Below, piece by piece: positions 7,955 to 14,752 of a DNA stretch of 20,570 nt. This stretch comes from Gallionella sp. UBA4737. GTDB taxonomy: Bacteria; Pseudomonadota; Gammaproteobacteria; Burkholderiales; Gallionellaceae. The DNA lies in the NCBI GenBank assembly GCA_002403995.1, contig DHIV01000121.1, positions 617-21,186 on the forward strand. Reading direction: 5' to 3'. Within the stretch, counting starts at the first letter, position 1. Each line of letters opens with the position of its first letter. The notes under the pieces were generated by a model. It was not told the origin of the DNA. It saw only the letters and a program-made list of their open reading frames with translations, and searched no databases. Made by a program: the position numbers and the translations under genes.

Positions 7955-9175
7955 TTATTGGTAGCGCAAAGCTTCTATCGGATCAAGCCGGGCTGCTTTG
8001 CGAGCAGGATAAAAGCCGAAGAAAATTCCCACTGCCGCCGCGACGCTGAATGCCACGATGACTGAGCTGCCCGAGATGATGACCATCGTGCCGGTCAGCG
8101 CGTTGGTCAGCAGCGCGCCGCCGATCCCCAGTAACAGGCCAATGAAGCAGCCGAGCACGGAAATGATGATGGCTTCCAGCAGGAATTGCATCAGGATATC
8201 CTTCTCGCGCGCACCGATGGCCATGCGTATGCCGATCTCGCGGGTGCGCTCGGTGACCGAGACCAGCATGATGTTCATGATGCCGATGCCGCCGACCAGC
8301 AACGAAACCGAGGCGATCGCACCGAGCAGCAGCGACATGACTCGCGTGCTTTCCGCAGCAGAATCTGCTGCGGCGGTCAGGTTGCGCAGGAAGAAATCGT
8401 TATCCATGCCCTCACGTATTCTATGCCGTTGACGCAACAGTTCGATCATGGATTTTTCCACTGCGGGCATGATTTCCTGGGTCGTGGTCTGCACCATCGC
8501 CATGCGCACCGATCCCGGAAACTGGGAGCCGAACACCTGGCGTTGCGCAGTGGTAAGCGGAATGATGATGGTGTCATCCTGATCGCGGCCATCCATGCCT
8601 TGGCCCTTGGTCGCCAATGTCCCAAGGACGACGAAGGGGCTTTGCCGGATGCGGAAGGTTTTGCCGAGCGGATCCTCGTCGCCGAATAAATTTTGTGCGG
8701 CGGTTTTCCCGATCAGCGCGACACGGGTCGCCGAGCGCACGTCGGAATCGGTAAAGGCGTTTCCGGAACTCACCGACCAGGAACGTGCTTCCAGATAGCC
8801 CGGGGTGGTGCCGATGATGGACGTGTTCCAGTTGTTCGGCCCGTATACGACTTGTGCGCTGCCGGGCTGTATCGGCGCGACGGCTTGCACGCCGGGCAGT
8901 TCGGCGATGGCATCCGTATCGCTGACATTCAGTGTGTAACCGCCGCCACTGCCGGAGCGCACCCCGCTTGCGGAAGTGCTGCCGGAAAGCAATATGAACA
9001 GGTTGCTGCCCATCGCTGCGATGGTTTGTTTGATCGCATATTGCGCGCCTTGCCCGATCGACATCATCAGCACCACTGCTCCGACGCCGATCACCATCCC
9101 GAGCATGGTGAGCAGCGTGCGCAGACGGTTGGCACCCATGGCGCGCCAGGCTTCGCCGAGCATGGCGATCATCAT
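7955..9175 (-). CDS. MacB-type ABC transporter permease (FtsX family), ATPase encoded separately
   Basis: This inner-membrane subunit of a MacAB-type mechanotransmission exporter has 406 residues. The MacB layout is present: an N-terminal transmembrane helix (about 20-40, LLTMLGMVIGVGAVVLMMS), a large periplasmic domain (about 45-275) and three C-terminal helices with the FtsX signature TERTREIGIRMAIGA. E. coli MacB carries ATPase and permease in one chain; here the permease is separate and the ATPase is the gene at 9362-10066. The ATG at 9175 overlaps the TGA of a 32-codon micro-ORF as ATGA, and GAGGTGG just upstream serves as ribosome site. A second ATG follows directly. MacAB-TolC systems export macrolides, peptides or lipopeptides; the substrate here is unknown. 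Confidence 0.93.
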   Translation of the reverse strand: MMIAMLGEAWRAMGANRLRTLLTMLGMVIGVGAVVLMMSIGQGAQYAIKQTIAAMGSNLFILLSGSTSASGVRSGSGGGYTLNVSDTDAIAELPGVQAVAPIQPGSAQVVYGPNNWNTSIIGTTPGYLEARSWSVSSGNAFTDSDVRSATRVALIGKTAAQNLFGDEDPLGKTFRIRQSPFVVLGTLATKGQGMDGRDQDDTIIIPLTTAQRQVFGSQFPGSVRMAMVQTTTQEIMPAVEKSMIELLRQRHRIREGMDNDFFLRNLTAAADSAAESTRVMSLLLGAIASVSLLVGGIGIMNIMLVSVTERTREIGIRMAIGAREKDILMQFLLEAIIISVLGCFIGLLLGIGGALLTNALTGTMVIISGSSVIVAFSVAAAVGIFFGFYPARKAARLDPIEALRYQ

Positions 9176-9270
9176 ACGGCCACCTCATCATCGAGAAATT
9201 TAACTTCTAATCCGGCAGCTTCGGTGGCTGGCGGCATTACCCGCACCTGCGCTGCGCGTACCGTGTTCAT
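9172..9270 (-). CDS. Micro-ORF B (32 residues), downstream copy of a tandem pair
   Basis: This ORF runs from ATG at 9270 to TGA at 9172-9174. Its ATG overlaps the TGA of micro-ORF A (ATGA, 9267-9270), and its own TGA overlaps the ATG of the ABC permease (ATGA, 9172-9175). It begins MNTVRA and shares the block AQVRVMPPATEA with micro-ORF A, then ends LEVKFLDDEVAV. The two copies agree at 25 of 32 residues. The codons for D-E-V (GATGAGGTGG) make a Shine-Dalgarno-like sequence a few bases before the permease ATG, so translation of the peptide may load ribosomes onto the permease. No signal peptide or membrane segment is seen and no family was recognised. Seven of nine differing codons change the residue, which argues against strong constraint on the peptide itself. 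Confidence 0.5.
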   Translation of the reverse strand: MNTVRAAQVRVMPPATEAAGLEVKFLDDEVAV

Positions 9271-9365
9271 GCCGCCACCTCATCAACGAGTAATATAACT
9301 TCCAGTCTGGAAGCTTCGGTGGCTGGCGGCATTACCCGCACCTGCGCTACGCGTACCGTGTTCAT
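9267..9365 (-). CDS. Micro-ORF A (32 residues), upstream copy of a tandem pair
   Basis: This ORF runs from ATG at 9365 to TGA at 9267-9269. Its ATG overlaps the stop of the ABC ATPase gene (ATGA, 9362-9365) and its stop overlaps the ATG of micro-ORF B. It begins MNTVRV, shares AQVRVMPPATEA with its neighbour and ends LEVILLVDEVAA. The last codons again supply GATGAGGTGG ahead of the next start. The ORF is far below usual gene-calling cut-offs, but an unbroken chain of four overlapping stop-starts in a duplicated segment is unlikely to be accidental. The peptide may act only as a coupling device or may be a small transporter subunit; sequence alone does not decide. Confidence 0.5.
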   Translation of the reverse strand: MNTVRVAQVRVMPPATEASRLEVILLVDEVAA

Positions 9366-10066
9366 GCCGCCACCGAAAGAGGCGTGGCCTCATCGCTGAC
9401 AATAGATCCGTCAAAAAAGCGCACCTGGCGCTTGGCATGTTGCGCGATGTCCGCTTCGTGGGTCACCAGCACGATGGTGATGCCTTCGCGGTTCAGTTCC
9501 TCAAACAAGGTCATGATTTCTTCGCTGGTATGGCTGTCCAGGTTGCCGGTGGGTTCGTCGGCAAGAATCAGGTGAGGGTGGTTGACCAGGGCGCGCGCAA
9601 TCGCCACGCGTTGTTGCTGACCGCCGGAAATCTGGTTAGGCAGGGAAGCCGCTTTATCAGCCAGCCCTACCTTGGCGAGCAGTTCATGCGCGCGTTGCTC
9701 GCGTTCCCCATGTTCCACACCGCAATAGATCAGTGGCAGTGCCACATTGTCCAGCAACGACATGCGCTGCAACAAGTTGTAACCCTGAAACACGAAGCCT
9801 ATGGTGCGATTGCGCAACAAGGCCAGTTCGTCCTTGCTCAAATTCTCGACATCACGACCATCCAGCAGATAGCGGCCGGCACTGGGCTTGTCGAGACAGC
9901 CGAGGATATTCATGAAGGTGGATTTGCCGGAACCCGACGGTCCCATGATCGCAACGAATTCACCGGCAGCGATACTGAGGGTCACCTCTTTGAGCGCGGG
10001 GAATAATCCGGCAGAAGTCTGGTAGGATTTGTGCAAGCCTTCGATACGAATGACAGAGGCACTCAT
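9362..10066 (-). CDS. MacB/LolD-type ABC transporter ATP-binding subunit
   Basis: This 234-residue ATPase powers the separate MacB-type permease. Visible motifs are Walker A GPSGSGKST (42-50), Q-loop Q94 in FVFQGYNLL, signature ISGGQQQR (146-153), Walker B LILADEP (166-172) and H-loop H203 in VTHE. The wording (GCLDKPSAG, FVFQGYNLL, DEPTGNLDS) is that of the MacB/LolD/FtsE branch. Its ATG overlaps the last base of the MacA-like adaptor stop (TGATG at 10064-10068), and its TGA overlaps micro-ORF A. A gene order of adaptor, ATPase, permease supports a MacAB-like exporter with the ATPase on its own chain. Confidence 0.95.
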   Translation of the reverse strand: MSASVIRIEGLHKSYQTSAGLFPALKEVTLSIAAGEFVAIMGPSGSGKSTFMNILGCLDKPSAGRYLLDGRDVENLSKDELALLRNRTIGFVFQGYNLLQRMSLLDNVALPLIYCGVEHGEREQRAHELLAKVGLADKAASLPNQISGGQQQRVAIARALVNHPHLILADEPTGNLDSHTSEEIMTLFEELNREGITIVLVTHEADIAQHAKRQVRFFDGSIVSDEATPLSVAA

Positions 10067-11292
10067 CAGAACAATCTCATCGGTCTGCTGCTGGAGCTTG
10101 TCGATTTATCCGCAACCTGTGCTTCGCCGACGACTATCTGGTCACCCGCTTTGAGATCTCCACCTACGATTTCAGTATTACGGTTGTCGGTGATACCGAG
10201 TGACACGCTGACCGGTTTGAGTTCGCCTTTGGTCAGCACATACACCTTGCCGGAAAATGCATCACGTTTGGGTTTGACAGTATTGGCACCAGCCGAAGCG
10301 CCGGAACGGGTGCCGCCGCTTTTCTGCGCATCATTTTGTTGAATGGCAGCCGGTTTTGGCACATCTGCATTGGCAGGTTTGAAACGCAGCGCCGCATTGG
10401 GAACCAGCAACACGTCCTTGCGTTCAGCCACCGCGATGTTCACATAAGCAGTCATGCCTGGCAGCAGAATTTGCTCGGGATTGGCCACGTTGATCACCAC
10501 ATCATAGGTTACTACATTTGATACGGTAGTCGGATTAAGGCGTATCAGTTTGACCACACCCTTAAAATTGCGATCGGGGAAAGCATCCACGGTAAATCGT
10601 ACTGTTTGGCCTATCCTAATGCTGCCGATGTCGGCCTCGGCGAAATTGGCATCGATCTGCATTCTGGACAGATCCTGGGCGATCTTGAACAGCGTTGGAG
10701 TCTGCAAACTGGCGGCAACGGTTTGACCGACATCCACCGAGCGATCTACCACAACGCCTGACACTGGTGATCGGATCACCGAGTAGGCCAGGTTTGCACG
10801 GTCCTTTTCAACTGTCGCTTGTGTTAATTGCAATTGCGCTTCTGCGGCTTTTTTGGCTTGCACAGCGGTATCCAGTTCCTGACGCGAGACATATTCTTGC
10901 GTGAACAAACTGCGCATTCGCTCCTCGTTGGCAGTCGCCAGTTCCAGCGAAGCTTTGGCACTTTGCACGTTCGCCAAACTTTGCTTTTGTTGCGCGGCGA
11001 GCAGAGCATCATCGAGCTCCAGCAGTATCTGTCCCTTCTGAACTTTGCTGTTGAAGTCCACATAGAGTTTTTTTACGGTGCCGGAAACCTGCGTGCCCAC
11101 ACTTACCAGCGTCACTGGATTGATCGTGCCGTTGGCCGATACGGTCTGGCTGATGTCGCCTTTTTCCGCGGTTTGCGAACGATATTGCTGAGGCGTCTCA
11201 GCATATACTTGCCAATAAACGGCGATGCCGGCGCCGATGACGGCAACGCCTATAAGAATCAAAGCAAGAGGAGATCGGAGTGGTATTTTCAT
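10066..11292 (-). CDS. macA: MacA-like periplasmic adaptor of the ABC exporter
   Basis: This 408-residue membrane fusion protein links the MacB-type complex to the TolC-like channel. It has one N-terminal membrane anchor (about 9-27) and the first lipoyl half around VSVGTQVSGTVKKLYVDF (63-80). A coiled-coil hairpin follows (about 97-172, ending VEKDRANLAYSVIRSP), then the second lipoyl half (SPVSGVVVDRSVDVGQTV) and a beta-barrel (FAEADIGSIRIGQTVRFTVD). A low-complexity stretch of about 40 residues (about 300-345, rich in Ala, Gly, Ser, Pro and Lys) is inserted before the membrane-proximal domain. The start overlaps the stop of the outer-membrane factor as ATGA at 11289-11292, and it overlaps the ATPase by one base. 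Confidence 0.93.
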   Translation of the reverse strand: MKIPLRSPLALILIGVAVIGAGIAVYWQVYAETPQQYRSQTAEKGDISQTVSANGTINPVTLVSVGTQVSGTVKKLYVDFNSKVQKGQILLELDDALLAAQQKQSLANVQSAKASLELATANEERMRSLFTQEYVSRQELDTAVQAKKAAEAQLQLTQATVEKDRANLAYSVIRSPVSGVVVDRSVDVGQTVAASLQTPTLFKIAQDLSRMQIDANFAEADIGSIRIGQTVRFTVDAFPDRNFKGVVKLIRLNPTTVSNVVTYDVVINVANPEQILLPGMTAYVNIAVAERKDVLLVPNAALRFKPANADVPKPAAIQQNDAQKSGGTRSGASAGANTVKPKRDAFSGKVYVLTKGELKPVSVSLGITDNRNTEIVGGDLKAGDQIVVGEAQVADKSTSSSSRPMRLF

Positions 11293-12767
11293 GGTTGGCT
11301 TATTTGTGATGGATCTACGCCAGGCTTTTGGCTGCCGGCATCCGACAAGGTTTGCAATAAGCCGGCATCCAGGTTACCCATTGCCTGTGCAAGAGTGGCT
11401 CGGCTGATATTCCAGTCAAAGGTGGATTGAATACGCTGCTGGCGAGCGCCGGCTAATGCGCTTTGTGCATTCAGCACGTCCAGGATGCTGCCTACTCCGG
11501 CCTTGTAGCGCCCCAGTGCAACGCGCTCGGATTGTTCTGCGCTGTTCAGCAAGTCGGCGCTGGAGCGCAACGACTGCGTTGCAGTGGTGAGATGCTGATA
11601 GGCCGTCCACACATCAAGAGCTACCTGCAAACGCAACTGCTCAAGTTGAGCATTCCTGACATCCACTTGCGCTTCGGCAGCGCGCACGCGATAGGTAGGT
11701 GCATAGCCGGAAAAAATCGGCACATTCAAGTTGATCCCGACCAGCGAGTTGTGTGAATCGATGCCCGAGTTGTTGTATCGATTTGACGAAGCGGTCAACG
11801 AGATCACTGGTCTGCCCGCCGCGCGGGTGGCATCTGCGCTGGCTTCCGCAGCCTTCACTTGTGCGGCGGCAGCCTGTAAGTCAGGACGGCGTTGGCGCGC
11901 CTTCTCGATCAGCGCGTTGATATCGCCCTCAAAATCATTGGGTATCGCCGTTGTATTGGCTGGCGTTAAAGTTACGTTCTGGTTGGCGTCCAGGCCGATC
12001 ATATTTGCCAGCGTACCTTGGGCATTTTTCAGGTTGCCATCGGCAGTGATGCGATTCAGCGTGGCTTGCGAATAGGCGGTCTGAGCTTGCAGCTTGTCGG
12101 CAGGCGTTGCGCTTCCGGCTTTATAGCGTGCTTCAGCGGCGGCAAAACTCTCCTTGGCCGCGCGTTCCGATTCAATCGCCGCGTCGAGCGCGGCATTGGT
12201 CGCCTGGGCCTGGTAATAGGCTTGTACCGCTGCAAGGAACACCGCTTGCACCGTACTGTCTTGAGTGGCACTCGCAGCAGCCAGCAACTGGCGGGCGCTT
12301 TCAAGATTGGCAGAGCGCGCACCGAAATCGTAGAGCAGGTAGGAAAGCGTCAGGCTAACGCTGCGCTGATCCGTGCCGGTGCCGGTGGTGGTGGTGCCTG
12401 ACAAATTGCGGTTGGCAGTGGCATTCAATGCTGCGCTGGGCAGATAACTCGCCTTGCCCACTCCGACCTCCGCAGCCTGGACCAGCGAATTGGCCCATGC
12501 CACATGGGTTTGAGGATTATTGCATAGCGCGAGGCTGACTACTTCCTGCAGGTTGAGCGCGTGATCAAGTGGTTGCGCAGCGCACGGATCGTTGACCGTG
12601 CCATCCATTCGCAAAGCAGGCCTGGGCGGCAGGAGCGAGTCGGTGCCGAATGGGTCGGATGTTTCTCTGGCAAAGGCCTGACAGTTCGACAGAACAAGCA
12701 GTGCGGGGACAAGCAAAAACCTGGTGATCGCTCCTGGTATGCATGATCGGGTGGTTAGCGGTTTCAT
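11289..12767 (-). CDS. TolC-family outer-membrane efflux channel
   Basis: This is the outer-membrane exit duct, first gene of the export operon. From ATG at 12767 the protein has 492 residues; GTG at 12779 would add four, and neither has a clear ribosome site. The signal peptide ends near CQAFA. A cysteine sits in LVLSNC, but Asn before it makes lipoprotein processing doubtful. Two OEP repeats are marked by RYKAGSATPADKLQAQ and RYKAGVGSILDVLNAQ, the usual TolC/NodT pattern, and YLLYDFGARS and NVPIFSGY mark the two membrane-strand regions. It is the only outer-membrane factor beside both the ABC and RND systems, so it may serve both. Confidence 0.93.
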   Translation of the reverse strand: MKPLTTRSCIPGAITRFLLVPALLVLSNCQAFARETSDPFGTDSLLPPRPALRMDGTVNDPCAAQPLDHALNLQEVVSLALCNNPQTHVAWANSLVQAAEVGVGKASYLPSAALNATANRNLSGTTTTGTGTDQRSVSLTLSYLLYDFGARSANLESARQLLAAASATQDSTVQAVFLAAVQAYYQAQATNAALDAAIESERAAKESFAAAEARYKAGSATPADKLQAQTAYSQATLNRITADGNLKNAQGTLANMIGLDANQNVTLTPANTTAIPNDFEGDINALIEKARQRRPDLQAAAAQVKAAEASADATRAAGRPVISLTASSNRYNNSGIDSHNSLVGINLNVPIFSGYAPTYRVRAAEAQVDVRNAQLEQLRLQVALDVWTAYQHLTTATQSLRSSADLLNSAEQSERVALGRYKAGVGSILDVLNAQSALAGARQQRIQSTFDWNISRATLAQAMGNLDAGLLQTLSDAGSQKPGVDPSQISQP

Positions 12768-12829
12768 TAATAGGTTCACAGAATTGTGTGCATTATGTCA
12801 GTGTCACTAAGCTGGAAATATCAGGTGTG

Positions 12830-12860
12830 AGTATAGGACAAACACATCCATTAATCACAA
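12830..12860 (-). promoter_or_regulatory. Weak candidate promoter for the export operon
   Basis: Minus-strand TATACT (plus 12830-12835) lies about 63 nt before the chosen ATG of the outer-membrane factor. TTGTGA (plus 12855-12860) lies 19 nt upstream, which is longer than ideal. This is the best pair found in the 305-nt gap between the Spy-like gene and the operon. The two-component operator motif is not seen here. Confidence 0.25.
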
Positions 12861-12873
12861 GATCATATGATTA

Positions 12874-12960
12874 TCAGCAGTACGATTTGCTAGCAGCTTC
12901 GACATTGACTGCGCTTGCCAGCATACCCAGCAAAGATGCCGGAATAATTAAATTTCGCAT
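12874..12960 (-). CDS. Small ORF (28 residues) resembling an isolated signal peptide, possibly a gene remnant
   Basis: This lies in the gap between the Spy-like gene and the export operon. ATG at 12960 is preceded by a good ribosome site (GGAGAAGG). The translation MRNLIIPASLLGMLASAV continues NVEAASKSYC and stops. It has the charge, hydrophobic core and Ala-rich exit of a Sec signal peptide, but only about six residues would remain after cleavage. It may be the broken 5' end of a secreted-protein gene, or a leader. In an overlapping frame a 50-codon ORF (12890-13042) contains CFTCH, a possible heme motif, so a decayed cytochrome gene is one reading. Both readings are speculative. Confidence 0.3.
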   Translation of the reverse strand: MRNLIIPASLLGMLASAVNVEAASKSYC

Positions 12961-13072
12961 GGCTACCTTCTCCAAATTCATGGCAGGTAAAACACCTGGC
13001 AGCGAGATTATTAGCAATGCACCCGGATGTAGATTGTTTCATGATGAGCCCAATTAAATATTTTATGAATTC

Positions 13073-13600
13073 CTACGATGCACCATGCTCATGCTGACCC
13101 CAGCCGTGATCATTTTCTTCATGAGTCATTCCGTGACGTGTATGGTTTACACCCTGGTCATAACGAAGAAAACGATGTGCAGTTTGATTCAGGACTTTTC
13201 TTTGATCTTCAGATAATGCTGCTTCCAATTTAGCGGTTGCGTCGGCAATCTTCGTCAATTTATTGGCAAATTCAGTGGCCCTATCCGCACGGTAGCGGGA
13301 GATGGTGGCCGCATCTGCATCATCGTTTGGTTTCTTTGTATTTCTTTCCGCCAGCGTTTCGACCGACTTGGCAAATTCTTCCCAAACGGCTTGTTGTGAG
13401 GATTTGATCTCCAGGCGTGCTGCCAATTTATCCAGCCTGACTTTCATATGTTCATGCATCTTTTCCTGATTCATCTGCTTATGGTCGTAATTTTCAGCAG
13501 TGGCGGCCATGGCAATTGAATGGAATGTGGTTATCAGGATTGCCCCGCTAACAATGGTGGCCAGTATGCCCAGCTTGGGATTCATGTTGAGTAAGTTCAT
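13073..13600 (-). CDS. Spy/CpxP-like LTxxQ-family periplasmic protein with a His-rich C-terminus
   Basis: This 175-residue predicted periplasmic protein has a signal peptide ending near HSIAMA (residues 27-32). Its mainly helical body carries two LTxxQ-like segments: LEIKSSQQAVWEEF (about 63-76) and LSEDQRKVL (129-137). Spy and CpxP are small chaperones or sensors of misfolded envelope protein, and CpxP inhibits its partner kinase. The tail from about residue 152 holds many histidines (HTRHGMTHEENDHGWGQHEH), suggesting metal binding. ATG at 13600 was chosen for its AGGAG ribosome site and for the signal peptide; longer readings upstream lack both. It follows the sensor kinase on the same strand by 162 nt, with an operator and promoter in the gap, so it is a likely target of that system. 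Confidence 0.8.
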   Translation of the reverse strand: MNLLNMNPKLGILATIVSGAILITTFHSIAMAATAENYDHKQMNQEKMHEHMKVRLDKLAARLEIKSSQQAVWEEFAKSVETLAERNTKKPNDDADAATISRYRADRATEFANKLTKIADATAKLEAALSEDQRKVLNQTAHRFLRYDQGVNHTRHGMTHEENDHGWGQHEHGAS

Positions 13601-13644
13601 TTTATTCTCCTGTTGGATAAGTAAATTATTGCCGGTTGACGCAT

Positions 13645-13673
13645 TCATTATTTCGAGAGAATGCGATATGCAA
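13645..13673 (-). promoter_or_regulatory. Candidate promoter for the Spy-like gene
   Basis: Minus-strand TTGCAT (plus 13668-13673), a 17-nt spacer and TAATGA (plus 13645-13650) lie about 45 nt upstream of the ATG. The putative operator sits further upstream, where a class I activator would bind. Confidence 0.4.
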
Positions 13674-13706
13674 TTTAAGCCTGTTGGGTAACGACGGTAT
13701 GTCCGT

Positions 13707-13748
13707 TTTGTATGAATCTGAACATTTTTGTAAATTCCTTGATACAAA
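13707..13748. promoter_or_regulatory. Putative response-regulator operator upstream of the Spy-like gene
   Basis: The core is TTTGTA (13727-13732), ten bases, then TACAAA (13743-13748), an inverted repeat of 22 bp. The same arrangement, including a shared G-A before TACAAA, occurs upstream of the response-regulator gene at 15609-15630. A further TTTGTA half-site at 13707-13712 lies exactly 20 bp from the second. The cluster starts just after the kinase stop codon. Assignment to this regulator is inference. Confidence 0.5.
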
Positions 13749-13762
13749 TACTTGAACAGTCC

Positions 13763-14752
13763 TCAATAATGTTTTGGCAAAGTCAATGTGGCAATCAGCC
13801 CGCCTTGAAGCGCATTTCTGAGAGTGATATTTCCGCCTTGCTTCCTCGCCATGTCTCTCGCAATGGAAAGCCCCAGACCCACGCCGCCGGAATGCCGGCT
13901 ACGGGATACATCAAGCCGGTAGAAGGGAGCAAAGACAGCTTCCAATTGTTCTTCCGGGATTCCCGGCCCTTCATCCCGAATGGCAATGACAATTTCACCA
14001 TCGGTTTCGTCTAAAGCAATGGTTGCTCTTTCTCCGTAACGCAAAGCATTCTCAAGCAAATTATTCAGGCAGCGGCGTATGGAAAGGGGTTGCAGCCTTA
14101 TCGGGTGCACTTTGCCGGTCACAGTTACCGATTTTCCGCTCTCTTTGGCATCTTCGGCCAGCGACTGTATAAGCGACCCGATATCGAATAGGCAGGTTGC
14201 TTCAGGTTGCTCATCTCCACGTAAATAGTCCAGCGTGGTATCGATAATGCCGGCCATCTCACTAAGGTCGTTCTGGAATTCGGATTTCAGTTCTTGCTGG
14301 GCGATCTTTTCGGCGCGCAATTTCAGGCGGGTTAGCGGCGTGCGCAAATCGTGTGAAACTGCAGCCAGAAAACGATTGCGTTCTTCCATCTGCAGCTTGA
14401 TTCGAGCTTGCATCTGATTGAAAACCTTCGATGCCTGCCGCACTTCGGATGGGCCGGATTGTTCATCAATCAACGGGCTATTCAAGCTTTTGCCCAGATC
14501 CTCCGCAGCATTTGCCAAGCGTTTGATCGGATAAGTAAGCCAGCGGGCTGCGATCCACGAAGTCAAAGCGACTGCGGCCAGCCTGATGATAAAACCATAT
14601 AGCCTGAATGGATGGTGCTGTGGAGCAGGGGTTGCCTGCTCAAGACCAAGGCTGGCAAAAATTTCCTTGCTGGCGAAATAACTGACTGACAGAATGATAA
14701 ATAATAGTAAAAAAAGCCGCACAAATAGCGAATCAGGGATGGATAATTTCAT
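13763..14752 (-). CDS. Sensor histidine kinase (EnvZ/OmpB type) with a short periplasmic loop
   Basis: This inner-membrane kinase is partner of the adjacent response regulator. The 329-residue chain has TM1 (about 10-27), a periplasmic loop of only about 25 residues, TM2 (about 52-70), a HAMP linker (about 70-122, starting RWLTYPIKRLA), the H-box FLAAVSHDLRTPLTR with phospho-acceptor H134, N-box NNLLENALRYG (N235), G1 DEGPGIP (260-266) and G2 GGVGLGLSIA (289-298). All catalytic boxes look intact. The small loop suggests sensing at the membrane or through a partner such as the Spy-like protein. Its ATG overlaps the regulator stop as ATGA at 14749-14752. Confidence 0.93.
   Translation of the reverse strand: MKLSIPDSLFVRLFLLLFIILSVSYFASKEIFASLGLEQATPAPQHHPFRLYGFIIRLAAVALTSWIAARWLTYPIKRLANAAEDLGKSLNSPLIDEQSGPSEVRQASKVFNQMQARIKLQMEERNRFLAAVSHDLRTPLTRLKLRAEKIAQQELKSEFQNDLSEMAGIIDTTLDYLRGDEQPEATCLFDIGSLIQSLAEDAKESGKSVTVTGKVHPIRLQPLSIRRCLNNLLENALRYGERATIALDETDGEIVIAIRDEGPGIPEEQLEAVFAPFYRLDVSRSRHSGGVGLGLSIARDMARKQGGNITLRNALQGGLIATLTLPKHY

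Larger units (their letters stand above)
9172..9374. repeat. Tandem direct duplication, period 95 bp
   Basis: Positions 9172-9279 align with 9267-9374 at a constant offset of 95 bp. There are ten base differences across the 99-nt coding unit, and the run from GCTTCGGTGG to the ATG is nearly identical. The unit begins and ends at GGTGGCGGCATGAACAC on the minus strand, the same sequence that closes the ABC ATPase gene. The copy junctions therefore fall exactly on the stop-start overlaps. This is the DNA basis of the two micro-ORFs. Confidence 0.9.

Noticed and set aside
12640..12700. Possible lipobox (LSNC) in the outer-membrane factor
   Set aside because: Asn before the cysteine does not fit the lipobox, and a normal cleavage site (AFA) follows within a few residues.
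12743..13057. A 104-codon plus-strand open frame in the gap before the export operon
   Set aside because: It starts inside the outer-membrane factor gene on the other strand, has no ribosome site and no recognisable domain; the minus-strand readings there are more convincing.
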